DNA of 6,309 nt from Candidatus Woesearchaeota archaeon (GTDB lineage: Archaea; Nanoarchaeota; Nanoarchaeia; Woesearchaeales; JAGVZT01), in assembly GCA_017608295.1 (NCBI GenBank), contig JAFCGF010000080.1, positions 1-6,309 on the forward strand. Direction: 5' to 3'. Shown piece by piece: positions 1 to 4,672 of this stretch. The notes beneath the pieces were generated by a model. It was not told where the DNA came from. It saw only the letters and a program-made list of their open reading frames with translations, and ran no database searches. Every line of letters starts with the position of its first letter. Position 1 is the first letter of the stretch. The position numbers and the translations under genes are program-made.

Positions 1-2210
1 GCAGTTGTTTTATTTAGGGTGAAATTATAGAATGTTTCACCGGAGGCATTAATGATGGATGCGGCATTGGGACCATCGAATGTTACTGTACCACTGTTTT
101 CATTAAAAGTTCCACCTGAGTTGGTCCAATTCCCACCAACACTTAGTGCGAAATTTGAACCTGTAGTCTCTAAAATTACTCCACTGTTTATTGTCAGATT
201 CCCATTGATATCGACATTGTTTTCCAGGGTTTTTGTTGTGCCCGATCCTGTTAAAACGACATTCCAGTAATTGCTGTTCAGCGGAGCCCCGGTTAAGCTT
301 TTTATGGTTTGATTCCCTGCACCATCGAATGTGATTGTACCACCAGTGACATTATATGTACCTGAAAGCTCAGGGAGTGTAGTTCCGGTCTTTGCCAGTT
401 GTAAATCCCCCCCTGTTGCTGTAAGTCCGGCAGTCCCACTAAGAGTATTTGTGCCCATATCAAATACTCCTTCGGTCATAGTGAGCAGATTCGTAACAGT
501 AATATTATTATTTGCAGTTAAAATCGTACCTGCAGTCTTATTAATAACCAGGTTATAAAATGTTTCACCGGAACTGTTTGAGATAGTATTTGGGCCATCG
601 CCATCAAAAGTGACAGTTTCCGTTCCCTGATCGAAAGAGAGAGCGCCCAGAGAACTGGTATTTGACCAATTTCCGGCAACCTCCAAGTCATTATTATTCG
701 TATTGGGATCAAAGCTTGCAGAGCCTGAAATGGTCACATCTCCATTTATATCCAGGTCTCCTTGAACTTCTTTTGTACCTGTATTGGAAAGTGTAAGATG
801 CCAATAGCCATCCCATGGAGAGATAATATCCTGATCACCGGAAAAATTATAATTAAATGTACTGCCTGTAAAATCTGAGTATAGTCTTACGCTTGAATCA
901 TAAATGGGCCCCCCATAATTCCAGGTACCACCGGCATAATTGTAAAAGGTACTTCCAAAATCTATTTCACCGGTTAAAAACTGGTCATTCAAATTTAGAA
1001 TACCATAATTATTTACCCTGGTATTCCCATTATTAAAATTAAAATCATCTCCGAATGTAATTACTCCCGAAGCATTATTGGTTAGTGTATTACCATTGTC
1101 TGTACCTGCATCAACAAATAAATCATCTGTTACATCAATTGTCCCATTGTTAATAAGCTCACAATTGTCTTCATCAAAATGTATATAATTCTGTATATAT
1201 ATTGTGCCCGTATTATCATTTGTAACAGTTACATCATCAATGGGGAAATACAACTCATCTGTAATAGTTATATCTGAGGAGCCACTGAATGTAAGGCTCC
1301 CTGTTTGATTTTGCAGTTCAATATCTTCAATGGTAAATGTCCCTTCATTTATAATAGTATATGCAGAGACATCGGTCACAAACAGAATTTTAGCTTCGGA
1401 TTCGCTATCTGAGTTTAGAAATCCTCCTGACTCAACTGAAATCGTTCCGTTATTATTGATCTGCAATTCAACATCAGGATTACTCCACTGCAGCTCTCCA
1501 CCGGAATAGATCGTAAGGTCCATGGCATCACCATCCGAATCCATTTGGACTGTGTATCCGTTTTCGATATGGACAATGCCAAGAGCATCGGGTATGCAAC
1601 CGCAGGATAATCCTCCCGAACTATTTGACCATGTCCCACCATCACTCCACAACCCATTATTTACGATAGCATAATACTCTGTCCCCGAATATTCACTGAT
1701 GGTTACATTATCGAAATTATAGTATCTACCCGCCTGGGCTTGATAGTGGGAAATTCTGATAACAATCTGGATAGTACTCCCACTTAGATTTAAAGCAGTA
1801 GCGGTTGTGGCAGGGTAATTGCCAGACTCAGAATGAAAAAGGATCTCTGAACCCCCGTCAATTTTGTAATATAAGTCAATAGTATTCCATCCTAAATGAT
1901 TACCTGTTTCAGAAATATCGATATCAACACTTACCTTTGAATAAGAGGATATATCTATCACCTCAGAGGACCAAATACCTTCCCCATCAATATCCTGAGC
2001 ATGGAATTGCTGACTCTGCACTTCAAAAAAATCACCTGCATCAATGGTGCAGTCAGAAACATCTCTGTTCCATGCGGTTGGCCCAACATCTGTTACTGTA
2101 CCATCTGCCAGGTCATTAAAATCTTCAATCCAAATGGTTTGAGAAAAAATATTATTCCCGGTAAATAAGAGAAATAATATAAGTTTAAACAGTATTTGAA
2201 ATTTCTTCAT
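1..2210 (-). CDS. Large secreted beta-strand-repeat protein, N-terminal 736 residues (3' end outside window)
   Basis: The minus strand is open without a stop from the ATG at 2210-2208 to the left edge, giving 736 codons; the C-terminus is missing. Residues 1-24 form a Sec signal peptide (MKKF, then a Leu/Ile/Phe core, ending NNIFSQ). Residues about 25-174 start with WIEDFND and end with YYNFDNVTI, the usual frame of a MAM/cleaved-adhesin-like jelly-roll domain in Bacteroidetes exoproteins. Residues 186-216 carry GLWSDGGTWS, then a CGC pair (Cys203, Cys205) and IPDALGIVHIENGYTV, a motif that commonly precedes right-handed beta-strand stretches. The rest is Asn/Thr/Gly-rich strand repeats (TVTFDG, SGETFYN, DINGNLTI). 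The role is probably a cell-surface or released adhesin, matrix or wall-binding protein. T9SS export is inferred from the family, because the C-terminal sorting domain is not in view. No Shine-Dalgarno precedes the start, as is normal in this phylum. Substrate or ligand is unknown. Confidence 0.93.
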   Translation of the reverse strand, partial: MKKFQILFKLILFLLFTGNNIFSQTIWIEDFNDLADGTVTDVGPTAWNRDVSDCTIDAGDFFEVQSQQFHAQDIDGEGIWSSEVIDISSYSKVSVDIDISETGNHLGWNTIDLYYKIDGGSEILFHSESGNYPATTATALNLSGSTIQIVIRISHYQAQAGRYYNFDNVTISEYSGTEYYAIVNNGLWSDGGTWSNSSGGLSCGCIPDALGIVHIENGYTVQMDSDGDAMDLTIYSGGELQWSNPDVELQINNNGTISVESGGFLNSDSESEAKILFVTDVSAYTIINEGTFTIEDIELQNQTGSLTFSGSSDITITDELYFPIDDVTVTNDNTGTIYIQNYIHFDEDNCELINNGTIDVTDDLFVDAGTDNGNTLTNNASGVITFGDDFNFNNGNTRVNNYGILNLNDQFLTGEIDFGSTFYNYAGGTWNYGGPIYDSSVRLYSDFTGSTFNYNFSGDQDIISPWDGYWHLTLSNTGTKEVQGDLDINGDVTISGSASFDPNTNNNDLEVAGNWSNTSSLGALSFDQGTETVTFDGDGPNTISNSSGETFYNLVINKTAGTILTANNNITVTNLLTMTEGVFDMGTNTLSGTAGLTATGGDLQLAKTGTTLPELSGTYNVTGGTITFDGAGNQTIKSLTGAPLNSNYWNVVLTGSGTTKTLENNVDINGNLTINSGVILETTGSNFALSVGGNWTNSGGTFNENSGTVTFDGPNAASIINASGETFYNFTLNKTT
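3..134 (-). repeat. Protein-level repeat unit 2 in the secreted protein
   Basis: The translated unit runs from GNWTNSGG through TVTFDGPN and SGETFYNF to LNKTT. It matches the unit at 528-674 (GNWSN, TVTFDG, SGETFYNL, INKTA) about 540 bp (180 residues) away. Both units are preceded by a DINGN/DINGD-L/V-TI strand motif. This periodic pattern is typical of Bacteroidetes beta-strand-repeat exoproteins and suggests that more units follow beyond the left edge. Confidence 0.75.
528..674 (-). repeat. Protein-level repeat unit 1 in the secreted protein
   Basis: The unit runs from GNWSNTSS through TVTFDGDG and SGETFYNL to INKTAG and is homologous to the unit at 3-134. A related, more diverged segment lies between them (about 190-360), reading TGGTITFDGAGNQTI followed by GTKTL and DINGNLTI. 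The units have diverged in DNA sequence, so the duplication is old and maintained at protein level. Confidence 0.75.
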
Positions 2211-2865
2211 CCCAGGATATCAGTTGTAGAGACAATATATTTTTGTTCAATAACCGGTTTATTTTTAGGCAGCTCCCGGCTGTATGGCTGTAGTCTATTC
2301 TAACTAATAATTTCCTACCAGTCTCTTTTTTCCTAATTCAAAGAAACTGCTTGAAAATTTACTCTCTAAATCTGTCATTGATAACCACAGATTTTACACT
2401 AGATCTAGATTATACTTATCTAACACATAAAAGGTTACTTGAATTTCCATCCTTTCACCACTCGTTATAGAGCATTCATCAATTTCAGGTAAAAAAAAAT
2501 CCATGCAATATACTAATTAATCTTTTACGTTATTTTCATTATTGTTCATCAAAAACCCGGAGAGAAAGGGCTAAAGAACAGATCATTCCATCAATGAAAG
2601 ATCAAATTCAAATTACATTCTTTTTATATGACTAAATACAAGCAACATAGGTTGCTTTCCAGTTGGGGCGAGTTAATACATCTTACAGCTTAAGGATCAG
2701 TATATTATAAGGTCAATTGTTGCATTTTTCCATGAAAGACCGGTATTAATTGATAAACGGACATATTCAGCAGGTAAGAGTTAGGTGATCAGATCGATTA
2801 TTGTCTGCTTTACATTCAGAATAGCGGGGTGATACGGAATAATGATGTGGGGGGTGGGAAGAATT
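2211..2865. other. AT-rich intergenic spacer upstream of the secreted-protein gene
   Basis: This stretch has no open frame with coding character and no recognisable RNA gene. It should hold the promoter of the minus-strand gene at 1-2210, but no minus-strand match to the Bacteroidetes -7 consensus TAnnTTTG was found close to the start. The only clear structure is the small hairpin at 2640-2657. It lacks the palindromes and short repeats that fill the spacer after about 2866. Confidence 0.7.
2640..2657. repeat. Small perfect hairpin (7-bp stem, 4-nt loop)
   Basis: AAGCAAC at 2640-2646 pairs with GTTGCTT at 2651-2657 across the loop ATAG. The stem is AT-rich and only three T residues follow on the plus strand, so it is a weak terminator candidate at best. 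No gene ends nearby. Confidence 0.5.
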
Positions 2866-2950
2866 TGAGCAGTGAGTAATGAGAAATGAGATTGGGAGAT
2901 TATGAGACTGTGAGACAGGGAGAGGGAGTGACAAGTGACGAGTGACGAGA
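2866..2950. repeat. Low-complexity purine-rich tract with 7-bp tandem repeats
   Basis: The plus strand is built from GTGAG/ATGAG/GGGAG-like words. It includes three consecutive copies of the heptamer AGTGACR at 2927-2947, and the heptamer recurs at 3071-3077. It marks the abrupt change from plain AT-rich spacer to the repeat-rich block. A similar low-complexity tract of opposite strand sense lies at 4516-4555. Confidence 0.65.
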
Positions 2951-2977
2951 GATCAAAGGTGCCAGGTGCTCGGTCCC

Positions 2978-3085
2978 CTGACGCTCCTTACGTCGGTCAG
3001 GATCTTCGACTTTTTACTCGGTGCTGGGGTAAAAAGTCCACACTCTTCAGCTTCGTCCACCGAACGTTAGAGTGACGAAGGAGCG
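2978..3085. repeat. Inverted-repeat cluster predicted to fold as a three-way junction
   Basis: An outer stem pairs CGCTCCTT (2982-2989) with AAGGAGCG (3078-3085) and CGTC (2991-2994) with GACG (3074-3077), leaving A2990 as a bulge. Inside it, GACTTTTTAC (3008-3017) pairs perfectly with GTAAAAAGTC (3029-3038). ACTCT (3042-3046) pairs with AGAGT (3069-3073), and that arm is capped by TTCG (3052-3055) with CGAA (3061-3064). A rival local hairpin is CCTGAC/GTCAGG (about 2978-3000). The base pairing is seen directly; whether it is a structured RNA, a folded single-stranded transposition intermediate, or a decayed element is not known. Confidence 0.6.
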
Positions 3086-3091
3086 AAAACA

Positions 3092-3118
3092 TCATGAGCC
3101 ACATTAAGTGGCGAATAA
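3092..3118. repeat. TCATGA-hairpin repeat, copy A
   Basis: TCATGA (3092-3097) is followed directly by the hairpin GCCAC (3098-3102), loop ATTAA, GTGGC (3108-3112), and then GAATAA. The flank before it (GAACGTTAG, GGAGCGA) resembles the leader of copies B and C. This copy has the shortest hairpin of the family. Confidence 0.6.
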
Positions 3119-3134
3119 TCCGCCAGCTGGCGGA
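3119..3134. repeat. Perfect 16-bp palindrome
   Basis: TCCGCCAGCTGGCGGA is a perfect dyad with no central spacer, immediately after repeat copy A. No gene lies close enough to suggest an operator. It resembles short REP-like palindromes scattered between genes in this phylum. Confidence 0.7.
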
Positions 3135-3203
3135 GAAGGTGGATCAACAGAAAAGATTATAGAATATTACCGCCTATTCAAGACCTGACATGTTTAAAAA
3201 GCT

Positions 3204-3279
3204 CCATGGGAGCGAACTTAGCGAATCTATGAGCGATCTCATGAGCCGGAATGGTGTGAAAGCTTGTGAGTGGCGAATA
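3204..3279. repeat. TCATGA-hairpin repeat, copy B
   Basis: In order it holds CCATGG (inside the hairpin GCTCC-ATG-GGAGC at 3201-3213), AACTTAGC (3215-3222), the 12-mer GCGATCTCATGA (3233-3244), GCC (3245-3247), a 24-nt interior, GGC (3272-3274) and GAATA. The same blocks in the same order occur in copy C, with equal spacing between the GCC and GGC arms. Confidence 0.7.
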
Positions 3280-3288
3280 TATATTTAT

Positions 3289-3329
3289 AGCCCTGGGTGA
3301 ACATGCGCCAGCATGTGTAGCCCAGGGTT
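3289..3329. repeat. Long interrupted stem-loop
   Basis: AGCCCTGGG (3289-3297) pairs with CCCAGGGTT (3321-3329), counting one G-T pair. Inside, ACATGC (3301-3306) pairs perfectly with GCATGT (3311-3316) around the loop GCCA. TGA and GTAG form the internal loop. It lies between repeat copies B and C. No U-tract follows on either strand, so it is not a convincing terminator. Confidence 0.7.
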
Positions 3330-3384
3330 TGAAGTAAACCCAAAATATCGGTCCAACTGCAAAGATAATCAATGGGAAAACATT

Positions 3385-3454
3385 CCATGGACCGTAACTT
3401 AGCAAAGCGATCTCATGAACCAGGCCTGTGTGAATGCAAGTGGGTGGTGAATAA
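3385..3454. repeat. TCATGA-hairpin repeat, copy C
   Basis: It carries CCATGG (3385-3390), AACTTAGC (3396-3403), the 12-mer GCGATCTCATGA (3407-3418) identical to copy B, then ACC (3419-3421), a 24-nt interior, GGT (3446-3448) and GAATAA. Compared with copy B, the G-C pair at the foot of the arm has become A-T on both sides at once, a compensatory change that suggests the pairing matters. Confidence 0.7.
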
Positions 3455-3552
3455 AACGCCCAGTGTTTAATAGAAGATATAAACTCTTTTTAACCGCCCT
3501 TCAGGCAGATCGACATATACGCAGAAATAATCAAAAGTAAGACCGTTTTTTG

Positions 3553-3823
3553 AATATCGAATTTAGTGCAACGATTTCATGAGACATGCTAAAAGCATGG
3601 TGAGTAACTGATGGATATCCGTGAGGAATTTTAGTATTTGTAGGATAAAGAAATAGTGCAAATTCCAAATGTAGTGGCCCGACCTCATGAGACATGCCGA
3701 AAGCATGGCGAGTAACTGATGGATATCCGTGAGGAATTTTAGTATTTGTAGGATAAAGAAATAGTGCAAATTCCAAATGTAGTGGCCCGACCTCATGAGA
3801 CATGCCGAAAGCATGGTGAGTAA
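3553..3823. repeat. 108-bp tandem array (2 full copies plus flanking partial copies; repeat copies D, E, F)
   Basis: The anchor TCATGA occurs at 3577, 3685 and 3793, exactly 108 bp apart. The full units 3577-3684 and 3685-3792 differ at only three positions, all in or beside the hairpin. A third copy matches for about 31 bases to 3823 and then stops. The 24 bases before the first unit (3553-3576) are a diverged version of the unit's end. Each unit begins with TCATGAGA and a hairpin CATGC/GCATG; the loop is TAAAA in D and CGAAA in E and F. The leader TTTAGTGCAACGATTTCATGA of D resembles the leader of copies B and C, so the array appears to be a local amplification of the same family. Confidence 0.85.
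3585..3599. repeat. Hairpin of array copy D
   Basis: CATGCT pairs with AGCATG around AAA, a perfect 6-bp stem. In copies E (3693-3707) and F (3801-3815) the same arms enclose CGAAA, so the 5-bp CATGC/GCATG stem is kept while the loop has changed. Confidence 0.65.
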
Positions 3824-4089
3824 TGTTGATTTCAGATTTAGGACTTCGAAAATCGTAAATCGTTGATCCTTGTTCGATATTCTCCTTGGATTCCAAAACA
3901 AAAATAAGTTAGGATTGAAAGGGTTGAGTCTGGAGGAAACGTTGGGGTGGGGAGATGGGGTGATGGCCTGCCACGTGAAATGCAACGCTTGCCCTGCTTG
4001 CCCCGCAAGGAAGAATGACTGTGTCGGGGTGAAATTTGAGGCTTGAAAATATTTCATCAGCGTAGGGGCATATTTCACTGTGGGTGATA

Positions 4090-4149
4090 GGGAGACCGGT
4101 CCGACCGCTGGAATGTGTGTTGGATTGGCGGGAGTCGGTCCGACCGGTG
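4090..4149. repeat. Direct repeat of a self-complementary 11-mer
   Basis: CGGTCCGACCG occurs at 4097-4107 and 4136-4146. Each copy is itself an inverted repeat (CGGTC-C-GACCG) and each is preceded by GGGAG, so the repeated unit is about 20 bp at a 39-40 bp interval. Paired dyads can be operators, but no promoter or gene is visible beside them, so an intergenic-repeat origin is more likely. Confidence 0.6.
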
Positions 4150-4281
4150 AGTGAATAGGTGGAGGGCGGAAACAAACACAGTCGTTTGGGCTGGGCTCCT
4201 TGGTATAGTAAGCAGTAGGTAATACGCTGTAAGTGGTTATGAGAGAATAGTGAGTCGAAGTCCTTGACCAAGTATTAGGTG

Positions 4282-4294
4282 TGTCACAGTGACA
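4282..4294. repeat. Perfect dyad with 1-bp centre
   Basis: TGTCAC (4282-4287) and GTGACA (4289-4294) are perfect inverted copies around A4288. The size suits a dimeric regulator site, but it lies nearly 400 bp upstream of the nearest start codon, so function is unsupported. Confidence 0.45.
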
Positions 4295-4349
4295 AGAAAC
4301 GAGAGCGAATAACAAGACCCAAGTTCCTGATAAATTCCTGTAACTTCGT

Positions 4350-4371
4350 CCCCCTTTAGTTGTAAAGGGGG
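4350..4371. repeat. GC/AT hairpin with perfect 9-bp stem
   Basis: CCCCCTTTA (4350-4358) pairs with TAAAGGGGG (4363-4371) around the tetraloop GTTG. It is followed by a 4-bp AGCC-GTA-GGCT stem (4376-4386), then GGGGGATTTC. No run of T follows directly and no gene ends here, so it is listed as a palindrome rather than a terminator. Confidence 0.65.
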
Positions 4372-4447
4372 TGTTAGCCGTAGGCTGGCGGGGGATTTCT
4401 TTATTTAACTAATAACCTAAATCCTGACACATTCCATGATAGGGATA

Positions 4448-4469
4448 CCTGTCTGGCCAACCAGGCAGG
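4448..4469. repeat. REP-like palindrome (9-bp stem, CCAA loop)
   Basis: CCTGTCTGG (4448-4456) pairs with CCAGGCAGG (4461-4469), with a single G-T pair. It stands alone between AT-rich flanks, like the small intergenic palindromes at 3119 and 3289. Confidence 0.65.
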
Positions 4470-4515
4470 AGTTCAACTTTAGTTTTATGCTTTGCAATCA
4501 TGCATTAAACCAGTT

Positions 4516-4555
4516 TCACTTACTCACTAACCCACTAACTACTAACCTAATAACT
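4516..4555. repeat. Low-complexity ACT/CTAA tract
   Basis: The plus strand repeats CACTAAC/ACTAACC-like words. Read on the other strand it is GTTAGTGAGTAAGTG, similar in style to the tract at 2866-2950. The two tracts thus sit in inverted sense around the repeat-rich block. Confidence 0.5.
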
Positions 4556-4617
4556 TCTATTAAGGAGGTTGTCCATTTTCTATAGCTTATTTAGTAGAAC
4601 CTCATCCCTTCATCTTC

Positions 4618-4648
4618 TTTCAGATGTTCTCACATTTTCGTAAATTTG
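4618..4648 (+). promoter_or_regulatory. Bacteroidetes-type promoter for the PD40 gene
   Basis: TAAATTTG at 4641-4648 is a perfect match to the Bacteroidetes -7 element TAnnTTTG. TTTC at 4618-4621 is one base off the -33 element TTTG, with a 19-bp spacer, inside the normal range. Transcription would start near 4654, leaving a leader of about 20 nt before the ATG at 4673. This also argues against the in-frame TTG at 4646, which lies inside the -7 element. Confidence 0.65.
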
Positions 4649-4672
4649 ATTGCACCAAATGATAATTGGAAA

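Larger units (their letters stand above)
3824..4349. other. Repeat-rich intergenic DNA without a supported gene
   Basis: Minus-strand open frames cross this stretch (3563-4315 and 3909-4271), but their products are Ser/Thr/Pro/His-rich without domain logic, signal peptide or conserved motif. The longer one is extended only because the 108-bp array is divisible by three. Internal structure includes a 9-bp tandem word (GCTTGCCCT, GCTTGCCCC at 3987-4004), the hairpin CTTGC-CCC-GCAAG (3997-4009), the CGGTCCGACCG pair at 4097 and 4136, and a TGTCAC-A-GTGACA dyad at 4282-4294. Confidence 0.6.

Noticed and set aside
52..2119. Short plus-strand frames at 52-270, 331-558 and 1937-2119, and minus-strand frames at 518-712 and 1415-1657
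   Set aside because: All lie inside the continuous 736-codon minus-strand gene in other phases; their content is the shadow of its repeats.
3178..3405. 75-residue minus-strand open frame over repeat copy B and the 3289-3329 hairpin
   Set aside because: It consists wholly of palindromic and repeated DNA that also occurs in other frames and copies; no coding evidence.
3608..3630. CTGATG followed by GGATATCC and GTGAGGAA, superficially like a hammerhead ribozyme core
   Set aside because: The required CUGANGA and GAAA core elements and the closing stems are not present; only the first few bases agree.
3577..3823. CRISPR array
   Set aside because: The repeated unit is 108 bp with no variable spacers, only 2.3 copies, and no cas gene in the window.
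3909..4271. 120-residue minus-strand open frame
   Set aside because: It overlaps the longer frame in another phase, is Ser/Pro/Arg-rich without motifs, and covers the CGGTCCGACCG repeats.
3563..4315. 250-residue minus-strand open frame
   Set aside because: The composition is non-protein-like, there is no signal or domain, and it stays open largely because the 108-bp array keeps frame. Treated as chance reading of repeat DNA.
4350..4371. Rho-independent terminator
   Set aside because: The stem is strong but no T-run follows on either strand at the right place, and no gene ends within 1 kb on either strand.
4563..4568. AGGAGG as a ribosome binding site
   Set aside because: No ATG, GTG or TTG begins a credible frame at the right distance, and the phylum rarely uses strong Shine-Dalgarno sites.
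4646..4648. TTG as start of the PD40 protein
   Set aside because: It lies within the predicted -7 promoter element and puts nine polar residues before an otherwise perfect signal peptide that starts at the ATG at 4673.
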